Below are positions 50,016 through 61,687 of a DNA stretch of 64,000 nt, in pieces (the stretch's first letter is position 1; each line of letters begins with the position of its first letter). Position numbers and translations under genes: made by a program. The notes below the pieces were generated by a model. The model saw only the letters and a program-made list of their open reading frames with translations. It did not search any database and was not told the DNA's origin. The DNA comes from Quillaja saponaria (lineage: Eukaryota > Streptophyta > Magnoliopsida > Fabales > Quillajaceae), in contig CM055611.1 of NCBI GenBank assembly GCA_029379385.1, positions 10,044,001-10,108,000 of the forward strand, read 5' to 3'.

Positions 50016-50900
50016 ACCTTTCAGTTAAAAGCTACTGTGTAATTCAATCTTTATATCATATAATATCCTGATTAAATCTATTTAGGTAATAATGTGAAAT
50101 CCTAAATTTAATCACTATAATAAATTATATCATCAGCATCAACACTAAAACAAGCTCAGAAAATACAAACGGAAATAAATACTATATGTGTCTGCAATTA
50201 GACTATTTACATCTTACCTATTTGCAGACACTAGATAATCCTTAAAAAATAAAAAACTAGACATAGATACTTCTAAAACAGATGCAAAAATTGATTATTT
50301 TTCACTCCATATTCCTCGTTTATATCTGCTGTCTGCATTTTTCATATCAACGTCTATATTCGCAGACGCATTTATGTAATATTTGGGTCATTTTTTGTAA
50401 ACTTTTTTATGTTTGCATTTTCATTATCTGCGTCTGCGTTTTCATTTTAAATTTTTTTAAAAAAAATTAAATATCTACGTTTACCACTTAATGTACCTGT
50501 ATTAGCCATTGTAGACAAATAAGATTTCCCAAATTATAACATAGCCTGTGTTTTTCTTCCTCTTTTTCCCTTATTTTCTTCTAACTTCTGCAAACTCGAG
50601 CCCCTTCTACTCTCTCTTTCTCCCCCCTTTTTACCAGTCTCACTCGTTGGCATTCGAGCCTAAGGTTCCATCGAGCAAAAGCATGCTTATGGCTATGGTG
50701 GAAAACCTTCAAAGGAGTGGCTAAACAACATAACACACAATAGCCCCAAAATAGGATTGACGTGAAGCTGTTCCAAGGCAAGTTTAGCCTCACGGCTGGA
50801 AGAAGAATTTTTAATTAGAAGAAAATCTGAAGCAACCTCAAGCACAAATCGAGGAGGAAAAGAGGGATTCTTGGCTGGTAAGAACAAGAATCAAGAATTC
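50016..50900. other. Unassigned region with recurrent TCTGC/GCAGA words
   Basis: Between 50160 and 50440 the words TCTGC or GCAGAC occur repeatedly in both orientations (for example CGCAGACGC near 50360 and CTGCGTCTGCG near 50430). This resembles the subterminal repeats of hAT or CACTA-type transposons, but no terminal repeat or duplication could be defined. 50560-50900 is a pyrimidine-then-purine region without recognisable protein. Confidence 0.3.
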
Positions 50901-51753
50901 TCTAAAACAGGTAAGAAAACACGAGAAGGAGGATGCAAAGTCGGTGGATACAAATGCCACATCCAAAAACCCACAATCATAGATTTGTATTTGAGAAACA
51001 AATGAGTTGCTTCACTTCACTTTGCTTTATAATTAGAACTAACTAATTCCCATTACCCAAAAATAGAATATTGCATTATAACTTACTTAATAAAGCTTCT
51101 GCCTACCTTGTGTCGAATTTGCATAGGATATATACAAGAAAAATGAAACACCCACAAGCTGGAATTAATTTTTTCCAGAAATACACTCTAAAGTATACTC
51201 TACCGTCAAAACCTCAGACCCATGGATCAAATTTTCCACTATGTTTCAGGAAAAAAATTAAGAAGAAAAAGAAATGGTACCTACTATGGCTGGTCAGAAG
51301 TTGTCAAGCAATTCGAGCAGCTTCATGGAAAGGAATAGGGGAGTATTCTCACGGCAAGAAAGAAAATCAGTCATGGCAAGGAAGGAACTGATGACCATGA
51401 GGAGTGAGGTTTAAGAGCTACAAACCAAAAGAAAATTGATTTTTTGGGTATATATCTATATATATATTACTTTCTAGCTTAAGAAAAAAAACATGGTGCA
51501 TAATCAAACTTGTTGCATCTATAAATATAAATATTTGTACACTTGTTATACACCTTAATAAAAATTTACCCACATATGTTTTAAGCTCCAAGTTAACCAA
51601 TTACATAATAAAAATTAATTCTTGCATTATTTCTACATTTATACAAGTTTTCAATTATGTACAAATTTTTCTTTGTATAAAATTTAGTCACCTAATCACG
51701 AAAATTTCCGTCCAAGCTCTCTAAAGCAAAAGTTAAAGTGTCGGGTTATAACA
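50900..51753 (-). mobile_element. Family A terminus, copy A6 (left limit approximate)
   Basis: It ends GTGTCGGGTTATAACA at 51753, the same terminus as A1 (CCGGGTTATAACA) and A7, and carries the AT-run and purine-rich region that precede the terminus in other copies. The left border is not clear; the opening TGTCACACC end is absent. It abuts Athila-like LTR sequence at 51754. Confidence 0.55.
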
Positions 51754-52600
51754 GAAATAAAAGGAGCTTAGGATGATTGAAGATTGAAGATCAGCAAACT
51801 TTATAGTTTTCTCTTGTCCTACACCTTTCTTTGAGTTTTTCATATAATTTCCTTGATGGTGATTTTTTTTGAGTTTATGTCTACAGTAGGTAACATGAAT
51901 TAATTATTTCTCTAGCATTGCAATTGAACTCAACATGTAGCTTGATGGTTTTTATTATTTAATGATTGCCTAGTGTTTGATAATTGAATTATTTATTTCA
52001 TTCTATACTTAATACTTCTGGTTGATAGCTACCAATTAAATTGATTTGGTAAACCTAAACAAACTTTGGAGCTTAGGTTTAGCCTTGAGTGATATATAAT
52101 ACTTGTTTGAATTCATTCACATGATTGGATGAGTTTGATTTGAATATAAGATTAGGAATAAACCTATATGCCTTGTGTAGCCAATTTATGTCTAATTTTA
52201 ATAAGTCTTGCATAAATGAATTCTCATAAGAATATGGTGAATTAGTTAAGTGAGATATAAATTTATAAGACATAGGAATATTCTTATAATTGAATTATAA
52301 CCCTAGGTTAATAATTCGATACCAAAACTAAGCATAATAAGATAATAATAAGTCAAGTAAAGTGTTGAGGGAAATTGTAATCCTAGGCCTTTATCCATTG
52401 AATTCTCTAGTTTAATTTGTCATTAATTAGGTTTAGTTTAAATTAGATTTTTCCACCATAATTTTTTTGTTTGAATAAAATGAGGATTGCATTAATTTTA
52501 ATGCTTAGCTAGATATTAATGTCAACTCCTCGTGGGATCACACTCTATTTAATCATTATATTACTTGCAACAAAACATGTGCTTGCATTATGAATTTCGT
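51754..52600 (+). mobile_element. Athila-like LTR piece, R-U5 part (LTR-C2)
   Basis: It ends in the conserved U5 signature AACTCCTCGTGGGATCACAC followed by ACTTGCAACAAAACATGTGC, characteristic of Athila-type LTR ends (CTCC.TGTGGGATCGAC...ACTTGC). It is preceded by a long AT-rich transcribed-type region and interrupted at its left by A6. It faces LTR-C3 tail to tail. Confidence 0.6.
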
Positions 52601-53950
52601 GTCAATGAGTAGAGATTGTTCTCACAAGGAATAAAAACTACTTTAAAGCTAATTGCTAACAATTATACAACTTAATTTTAATCCAACCAATGGATTGAAG
52701 ATTGTGGTTTACTATCTAAGTATGCAATTAAAGTTATTTCTATTTAACTAAAGCCTAGGTTTGCAATTTCCCTCACACTTCACCCATGTTTCCTTAATTT
52801 TAACTTAACTCATGCAATAGTTCCAAATATTAATCTAGAATCTTAAGCAATTACATACATATTCTTATGTCTTACAATTCAATATTTCCCTTAGCTTAAT
52901 TCACTTAATTCCTACGTGAATTATTCTAAGTCAAATTCATTAAGCACCATTCTAATATGATTACTTATGGCTAAAGAGTATATTCTTATCTCTTTAACAA
53001 ATCAAATTATCCAATGGATGAATAATCTAATCACAAGCTATATTATCTAAGGCTAACCCTAAACTTCACTCCACCAAGCCAAATTTAGGGTTCCTAATCA
53101 ATCTAACTAGTGATCAAGCAATTAGAAGCATTAAGAACAAGATAACATAGATATTTGGAAACTAAACATGCATTAAATTAAAGCAAAGGTCACATAGGCT
53201 ACATGTGAGTTCAAAATTGTTACCCTAGAAATGAACTACTCCATACTAGCTATAGAAAACAACTATATAAAAGAAATAGCCATTACAATTAAGAAGAATA
53301 GGGTAGAAGATCGGAGTTTGTCATAGCTCCGGTCTTCACCATCTCCTTAGAATCTCTCAACTCACTTGCTATGGTGTGTCTTTTCAACTCCAGCCTTCAC
53401 ATCCATATATAAGTTTTTATCTCCTAGTTTAACAAAACTAGGAGTTCTTGATAATACAGGTTGGGGCAGCGGTGCTTCCTTCCTTGGCGCTATGGCGCAA
53501 CAACATATACCCATAGGACTTTAACGTGTCACTTCACAGCTTCCACGTGCATAGCATTGTGACGCTGCCTTCTTTGGTTATCAACGAAGTCGTCTTTAAC
53601 TTGGGCATCATAGCAATTCTTTCCTTGGCGCTATGGCCTTCTCTGACTTGGACTAGAATTTCTCTAATTTGAGCGTCGCAGCATCCCTTGATATGGTGCT
53701 ATAGCACGTTGCTCTCTGACTTTGATGTTGGACTTTTAGTGTATGGCATTGTGTCTCAAGTGTTGTCATGTCGTGGTGCAATGCTCTCTGACTTAGCTCT
53801 TTTATTTTGCCTCTGTGGCACCTTTTGATATAGCATTGCTGTAAGTTGCTCTCTAACTTTGATGTTGGATTTCTTGATGTATGGTGCAAGCCTTTGATGC
53901 TTCCTTAGAAACAAGTTAAACAACTAAATAAACAAAATTTACTCATAATT
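52601..53950 (-). mobile_element. Athila-like LTR, minus strand (LTR-C3)
   Basis: Minus-strand reading shows a U3 with GCGCCATAGCGCCAAGGAAG words (plus 53480-53510), a probable promoter near 53405 (TATATATGG), a leader, then blocks shared in inverted orientation with LTR-C2: GTGAGGGAAATTGCAAACC followed by TAGGCTTT (plus 52750-52775) against GTTGAGGGAAATTGTAATCC followed by TAGGC (52365-52395). Its U5 end, TTGTGAGAACAATCTCTACT, lies near 52610-52640. The two LTRs form a long imperfect palindrome centred near 52600. Confidence 0.6.
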
Positions 53951-54331
53951 TAATTAAAATACTTTAAACCCCTAAAAAAATAGACTAGACTCAAAATACT
54001 GATTTTAAATGAATTCTAACTCTAAAGTCTAAGATTTAGCACAAATTAAGAACCAAAAGTGTAGTGAAATTATTTTATTTTACAAAGTTATCAAAATTCA
54101 ATAGAATTAGATTACTTGTAAATTTAGGATACCTTATAATTCTTGCAACTAATGGCTAGTAGGGAAAAACTAAATATGCAAATACGAAGGAAAAGTTGGT
54201 ATGAAATCCAACATTTTGCAATTTTGGAGATATAAATATGAGAATTGAGATATTAAAATGAGAAATTGAATTTCTCATTGTTATTGTGATGAGTTAGAAG
54301 ATGTGAAAAGCTAGAAGTTAAGTTGAATGGC
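53951..54331. other. Unassigned AT-rich stretch
   Basis: No frame or repeat recognised. It separates LTR-C3 from the second TIR block and could be the start of LTR-C3 or flanking DNA. Confidence 0.4.
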
Positions 54332-56330
54332 ATACACCGGCGTGTAGCCAACTAACTAAGGGAGCGTGGAAATTGGAACTTCCTAATAATTATGAGAAAG
54401 TTAAAAATCAAACACGTAAGCATAGAATGAGCAGGGTTATACACTTACTTTCATATCTTCAACAATATATATTAAATTAGATTGAATTTATTTGAGTAAA
54501 TTACACTCTCTTTCTTTTAAGGTTTATTAAATCTAAATTCTAAAAAAATTGATACTCTCCTCTTTATGAGTGAAAAGTAAACAATATTTAAAAATAAATC
54601 AAATTATACACTTCACATTTAAGGTATACTGAAATAACACTAAAATTCAAAATTTAGAGAAATTGACAATCTCCTTTCAAAAATAAATGAAAAGTTAACG
54701 ATATTAGAATATAATTTAATAAAAATATTTGTAAAAAAATATTTTACCTTTAAAATACAAAAAATAGTATTTTAATTTTTTATATTTGAATTCACTTATT
54801 CAATTCTCCATTTTTTAATTCAACTTCAATATCCGTGAATTGTGAAGCCTCGTTAGAATTAGAATTTTAGTTTGCGGCCATCCTTACCGATATCTACCGA
54901 ATCCAGCAACTCTAATTTCTTTAAAATTTAATTTTTCATTAAGACTCTCTATACTAATTTTATTATCTAGCAGCTTGGTGATGATAATACAGAATTGTCA
55001 ATGAAGATATGGAGAGTTTCCAAGATAATTGGGTTCCCTAGCCTGGTGCACAATTATAGGGATCCCACTAAGCTGAAAGGGTACATCTACGACGACCACG
55101 TATGACGTATTCTTCAGCTAAAAAAAGCGAAGCCACTCACAATGCTTTCGCGGGCCATCTCGATGCCACTCTATCCAACACCGGAATCATCACTTTCATA
55201 AATGACCAGGAGCTCCGAAGACGAAACGACATTCACCAGCACTATTGACAGCAATAGAAGAGTCTAGAATATGCACATTTTTTTTCTCAAGAAGTTATGT
55301 CGATTCCAAATGGTGTTAGTAGGAATTAGAGACAACTACGGTATATTCCGGATAACTATTGGGCTAACGATAATTTTAAGTGTTATAAATATTGGAGCAG
55401 TTTTATTTATTTTTTTGGTTACAAAGTGAAGTTGTCAACAAATGGTCAAATAATTATTTTACTACATTTTGTTGCTTCGTAATATATTCAACATTAATTT
55501 TATATATTAATGATATAAATTATCTTATCAGTTAAACATAAGGATTGCCTTTTATTTTTTTTATTAAATATAATTATAGAAAGAAATCTTAACCTACACC
55601 ACTATAAGTAGATATTATCTACGTTTACTTTTTTTAGGTGAAAAAAAAAAAAAAAAAAAACTCATCTTAATCTTTTTATCAAAACTAAAAAGGAAATGGT
55701 AAATAGATAATTTAATATAAAAAGTTTCTAAATCTCAAATTTTGAGTCCTAATGTGATTATTGTCTATCATCAAATTGGAGATCACTCCTTCTTTGATTT
55801 TATTTCTCCTTGGTTTGGTCCTCTAATCACCCCTACTGTTTATGGTGAATGAGTTCCAATTAGAACTAAAAAGTTCGAGAAGGAACTTGCATTTCAAATT
55901 ATGAGTAACCCTTTTTTTTTTATATTGGTAATTTATAACCAAAAAAATGTAATAATTTTGTGAAAATAGCATAACAATGAAGAACACCAAGTTCAAATTA
56001 TTATTGAAAATTCCAACTACACTTTGTAGTATAGATGCTCATTTAGTAAGGGTTCAAAACGCACAAATATTATTCTTTTTGAAATGTTTTTGCATAAAAG
56101 TATATATTAATTCTTTGGTCAATACCAGCTAGTGGGTAATAGCATGTAGAGCTTCAAATTAGTGGCATGCAAAACTCAGTCACATTATTCTTAATATCAA
56201 ACTAAATAAGTTGAAAAATCTTGACTATTCATTTGTCTATTCTCCCTTCTCGGAGAGTAAAACATCCATGAATTCTTATCTGAAGCTAGATATGAAGTCC
56301 TTACTTTTCGTAGTCGTATAATAAAAAAAT
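54332..56330 (+). repeat. Duplicated block, copy 2 (contains TIR fragment)
   Basis: Direct-orientation counterpart of 32785-34728, 21.5 kb away. Shared landmarks are GTGTAGCCAACTAACTAAGG at the start, CAATGAAGATATGGAG before the TIR fragment, TCAACAAATGGTCAAATAAT after it, the poly-A tract near 55640, and TGAATTCTTATCTGAAGC at the end. It lacks the family A insertion that ends copy 1. Confidence 0.8.
55072..55365 (+). pseudogene. TIR-domain gene fragment, copy 2
   Basis: Translation in shifting frames gives TYDVF, then EATHNAFAGHLDATL-like residues from 55131, GIITFINDQELRRRNDI, and ALLTAIEESRICTFFS. These are TIR motifs 1 and 2 of TIR-NBS-LRR receptors. It is more broken than copy 1: a shift follows DVF, a base is missing after NDI, and IDD reads IND. 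A related third-motif remnant (TTIGLTII) follows. No NB-ARC or LRR coding sequence follows within the block. Confidence 0.8.
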
Positions 56331-56389
56331 TATGCTTAAAAATTAAAATCACTGATAGCAAGAAGGATCTGATTTCTGATTTGAGGAAA

Positions 56390-56565
56390 GTGAGAAATTG
56401 GGAGGAGGATTAGAGAATCAAATCTGGAAAGGAGTGATCTTCATTTTGAAGACAGAACCAATTACATTGGGATTCAAAATTTGGGATTTGTAACTTCTTT
56501 ATTAAATTAACTATATGTCATTTCCTTTTTAGTTTTGATAAAAAGATTAAGATGGATTTTTTGTC
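56390..56565 (-). repeat. Inverted partial copy of the TIR block 3' flank
   Basis: Reversed, this reads CATCTTAATCTTTTTATCAA, then AACTAAAAAGGAAATG, and later GATCACTCC, matching 55660-55800 of the same block (CATCTTAATCTTTTTATCAA; GGAGATCACTCC). So part of the block's 3' flank occurs again about 0.7 kb away in inverted orientation. Confidence 0.75.
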
Positions 56566-57234
56566 CACTTAAAAAATACACATTACTAACATCCACCTAA
56601 TGTGTAAGGATTTCTCAATTATAAATATATTTCATATTAATGAGAAATATTACCAAATATTAAGTTTCATAATCTTTTATTTCCTTTTATTAATTATATA
56701 TAATTATAAAATTTATACTATAAGAAATGTTAACTATAATAATTTTTATATTTTCTCTTTTAATTATCTTATAATCTTTTAAATTCCTTGACAATTTATT
56801 TCATTATTTTCTTATCCATATCATTACATTTTATGTTATTCAGTTCTATATTTTCTCACATTAGAACCATCCTTATGCATTGAGAGATTGAAAAAGGAGA
56901 AGCATTATATATATTTATATATTAAGCTAGACAATTCTTATATATTCTTCACCAATTTATAGTTCAGAGATAATTAAAAAATAATGAGATTTTTCAGTAA
57001 TAAAATATGAGAAATTGATGGATGAAATTTTTTTTTCTGATTCGTTTGACAATGTGATGAATTAGTGTTTATTTGTATTCAATGGATATATGCTTGTTTT
57101 GATTCTTCAAGAAAATTAGATATAAATTGTTATAGCTCTCATAATCCGATAAAGCAAAAATTGAGTTTTAGACACAATCTGTAAATTTACGTTATAAAAT
57201 AAATAAATTAATTAAATAACAATATAGTTAAATA
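56566..57234. other. AT-rich unassigned spacer
   Basis: Very AT-rich sequence between the inverted repeat and the family A copy A9. No frame of substance, no termini seen. Confidence 0.5.
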
Positions 57235-58180
57235 TGTTATAATTGGATATCTTAGTGAAACTTTATTATACGTTTTAAAATTTTGTGTATTTGTTGTCGT
57301 AAAGTAAATAACATTGTGACTAAATAAATTTAAGTGAGTAAATAATTAATGTATAATGTATGTATATTAAGATTTAATCTTCACTACAAGTAAATTAAAT
57401 AAGTAAACCATATAATTAGACATGTGTCTATATATATAAACATAACAAGAAAATTATACACCACACATATCTCTAGAATTTATTACCACCACATGTTTTA
57501 AAGCACATGACTTTGACTTGTTATTTTCTATTATTATTGATTTCTTTTACCTTTTATTTCTTTGTTTTTCTCTCCTTCACCGACCTATTCCATTCCTTGT
57601 GCTATTTTTGACTAATTTTTTCCCCTTTGTTAAACCAACCTTGCTTCTTTTCTTTCCCTTGGCTTTTCTCGATTCTTCCACGTGTTTTTTTTTTTTAGCT
57701 TCTTGAAGCTTTGTAAGTCGGCATGGTGTCTTCAATTTTTTTGTCCCCGCCGAGAGATACTTCTCTTGATCTCCTTCTTGTTCCAGCCATGATTCACTTC
57801 TCCAGCTGCCATTTACTTGTTCTTCTTAGCAGCCCAGTGCAGACCTTTGTTGAGTTTCCTTCTTCCTTCCTTCTTGTAGGCAATGTGAACTCTGTTTTGG
57901 AAGAGTTTAGAAGCTGTAATTCAGCTCAGTTAGTGGCAGTTTGCTGTTGACCGTGTTAATCCCCTACCTCTTGGTTGCTCTTTCCTCCCTCAGGCCAATT
58001 TTAGTGGCTGGATTGGGGGTTGATTTTGACTATAGGATGGCATGGCAGCAAGGAAAATGGGTTGCAAGAAATTTTCCTTGTCTTGTCGTGAACCTATCAT
58101 GGAATTAAGGTAATTTAACTTAGTTAAGTTCAATGAGTTTTTGTTGTAATTGTTATCCTTGTTACTCTAGAAACAATTAT
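57235..58180 (+). mobile_element. Family A copy A9, 5' part (plus strand)
   Basis: It starts TGTTATAATTGGATATC, a decayed form of the family terminus TGTTATAACC, followed by a TATA site (CTATATATATAAAC near 57430) and a pyrimidine-rich leader (57535-57700) that corresponds to the minus strand of A1 at 3700-3200. The frames at 57518-57706 and 57723-57950 are within this leader and show no protein similarity. It breaks near 58180 where A7 begins. Its continuation is A8 at 61688. Confidence 0.6.
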
Positions 58181-61100
58181 ATTCAAAACCAATGAAATCT
58201 TTACTTAATTAAATTTTAAAAATAGACTTGTTACTGATTATATAATATATATTGAAAATTTCGGCAAAGGTTTCAGGCAATGTGGAACATACCCAAAATT
58301 AAACAATACATATTTTTGTTTTTACATAACAACAACAAAGACAATATAACCAAGGAGCTCCGATTCATTTCTCTTCATGATAACAATCAACTAGACTATT
58401 ACACAACATAAGACCAGACATCTCATAGCTCTAGTGTGACTACAAACTTTCACCTTTGACTTCAAGATTGAGATTCTGAAGAATTACCTTGCCACCAAAC
58501 ACTTGGCAAAGTCCACTATCGGTAATAGTTGTTCTTGAGATCGTTTACTAAAACAAAATATCAACAATGAGGGGTGAGTCCTATGGACTTAATGCGTAGA
58601 AAATTGTACCAAAAGGGTACTAACATCACTCAAAGCATATATATTATCATTTAATCTCAAGTAATAGTATTCATGGTTTAATTCAATAATACAAGCACGT
58701 ACGTGTAATTCTCATAAAGCCACGAATCACATGTTTTACAACACATATAACTGAATTCAAATATCTAAAATTCATAATTCCAAACAAAGAAATCAAAGCA
58801 TACAAAGCAAGCAAAAGGCCAACAGAGTAACTCAGCCTCGCACACCACCTCCCACTAAGCAGTTTTGCACTCGTACGCCAAATAGAATCACAAACAAAAT
58901 CACTAAAATTAGAATCACTGAATCCCTTCTTCAAATTCACCCATCAGGGCTAAGCACTCAAATTCTTTTAAAACACTTATTAGAATCAGAAATTTTCAAA
59001 TAAGAATATTAGATCAAAACATCTTAGGTGCACCTGGATTTCAATTTCAAAAATAAATTCATTTTGAAAAACATTTCACTTCGTTTGCCCTTATCAACCA
59101 CAAACATAATTTAAATAACTCACTGAAACACTGCACTTACTTATTTTTCCATATAACACATCTATTCAAATACACATACAATTGCACTTAATAATCCAGC
59201 CACTAAAAAGTAACAATTAACCACTCACCTTTAAATATTTCATTCAACACTTACACTTGCTTTCATAGGCATCATTGATTCAATCTCACTTTCCAAAACT
59301 GCAATTACATTTTCCAAGTATTACTTAGTTTGACAATTTCTAAGTTATGACCTTTTAGTTACAAAAATCTAAAGTTACTAAGTTTCAAGTATTTATTTAA
59401 AGTTAACTCTTCTTTTGTTATTTTCACAACGATCTTGGAGATATATTTGAATTTCGCTTATATACTTAACCAAATTTAACAAACTCAAGTTTATACATTA
59501 TCTTTAAGAAGTTAGCTATCTTTCTTATCTAGGAACTTCTCCTAAAATTAGTTTTGAACTCACTCGATTCCTCACATGAACAAAAACAGAGCACTACACA
59601 AATTCTTGGTTGCCTACCTCTTATTTCGATGCTCATAGAATTTTCATACTTGAGAATTAACTCACAAAACTTTCCAATATAGTTGTTCAAGATGTTAGGA
59701 ACATTTCATATTCAGCAGTCTACTCTTTATTCAACCTTTAAGACCCCATAACATCAGTTTTTCTAAAACAGGTATAGTTAGGACCTGAAAATCCCAACTA
59801 TAACTTCCAACACATCCAAAATTCACACCACATATAATTAAGACCTGAACCACTCCAGATTTACTCTCTAGTATGTTAGGAAAATTTTTATTTAGAGGTC
59901 CTAGGCTAATTCAAATCACAACCTTTGACAAAGTTCTACAGACTAATTGAAGCTCACTAATCATCTCAATACCTTATGCTACATTTTCTCTTTAGAACTC
60001 TTAATTTAATTCTTCTCTAAAAGCACCCAAAACATAGGATTTCTTTAATCCATAAAGTTTACCCCTGCATCCCCTTCACTTACCACTCAACTCACATTTC
60101 CTTCACTTTACTAACAGCTAATCTCCTTTTTGGTCATACCTTTTACTCATTTTCATTAATTGCCTAAGCTGCAACATTAACCAACTATTCTCTACTCTTG
60201 TTCATGAATTTTTATTCAAAGTAACTAGTTATTATATTTTCCATCAAAAGCTTAAACTAAACCTTCTAATATCACTATGTTTCAAATTCCAACTCCTAGT
60301 TCATGTCTTTAACCTTTCTTCATTCATTTTATTTTCATCCTTTTTAAACCATATATTATCATCTTAACTATTTATTTTTCTAAGGAACTTATGACATCAA
60401 CCCTTATGCATGTATTAACATTTAATTTCTCCTAAGCATTCTGTCAAACACCTAACATGCACATTTTACTTTAAATCATGTATATGTATGTATTCATGTA
60501 TATATACCTCCTAATAAAATCAATACAATCTCTTAAAACTTTATATTATTCATATACCAATAATTGAATTAAACTTGATTTGATTCATCAAGGTAACCAA
60601 AAGCTTGAATCACAACATTCTAATACCAAGTTACTATAAAACCTCATGCTAACTACCTTCAAGTCATTATTCTTACTCTCTTGTTCATAACTCCATAAGT
60701 CCTACAACTAATTATCACTAAGCAAGAAGAGAAATTTTACTTAGATGAGGATAAGGAGATTACCACCCATGGTTTGGCCTAACACTTGAAGTTGCCTTAG
60801 TTGGATTTGTGGTTGCCATTGGGAAACTCTTGTTGTCCCCGGTTGTAGCTACTTTCACCAACAAGAGCAACTACCAACACCAAAACAAGGACAACCGTAG
60901 TAAGGGACAACTAGGACACCTCACGGCTGCAACAAGGTTAGAAATAGGGCATAACCAGTAGCCTTGTTACAACTGATTGTAGCCACTTTTGGCCCTAAGA
61001 ACTTTCAACACCTATAGACAATTAAACTGGCAGGTGGAGGACCAAGTCTTCAACTACGGCTATTATACAGAGACATAAAGCAGGCTGTTTTTCCTTAAAG

Positions 61101-61687
61101 CAAAATAAGATGCCTACTGCTAAAAGTTAGTTTCTTAACCTCTCTAATCAACTAAGCAAGACAAGGACAAGGAAGGAAGGAAGGAAATGTTTTTTAAAAA
61201 ATGGCTTCTCAGCTAGAACAAGATGGAAGCAGAAATTTCTAGAGCAACAATGGCAGTAAAGAGTTTTCAAAATAGGGAAAAAAATAAAGGCATAGATAGC
61301 TAAGTCGGTAGAGGCAAACACACATAAAGAGCAAAATCAGTCAACAAGGAAAAATAAAGCAAAGAAGGGACAAAAGAATAAAATATACCAAGTCAAAACT
61401 GTAATTGTATGGTGTATATTTAATCTTGTTTCATACCTTTACATATATATTTTCTAATTTACTCTTTTATTTACACACTTGTTGTACACATCAATATAAT
61501 TGCACATGTTAATTTCAAGTTTTAAGTCAGCCAATGATATGGTGAAAATTAGTTTTCTAATTACACACATATATATATAAGTATTTATTTATTTTAATTC
61601 TACTTTGTATAAAAATTTTATCTAACTAGTCATGGAAAATTACATGGAAACATTCTAAAACGAACTCTAAACTATCAGGTTATAACA
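58181..61687 (-). mobile_element. Family A copy A7, inserted into A9/A8
   Basis: It is colinear with A1 from about 220 to the end: GAAAATTTCGGCAAAGG, GGAGCTCCGATTC, the GTGCACCTGGAT block near 59027, the TTATCAACCACA block, and it ends CTATCAGGTTATAACA at 61687. About 140 bp of the opening end is missing. At 61688 the sequence switches at once to an opposite-orientation copy of the family, so A7 sits inside another family A element. Confidence 0.75.

Noticed and set aside
35865..51758. A4 and A6 as the two ends of one family A element inserted in a single Athila-like LTR
   Set aside because: The flanking five bases (ATTTT on the left, GAAAT on the right) do not match, so there is no duplication to support the join.
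57518..57950. Two consecutive plus-strand frames with Leu/Phe/Ser-rich sequence
   Set aside because: They fall in the leader region of family A copy A9. No similarity was recognised, and equivalent frames are not kept in other copies.
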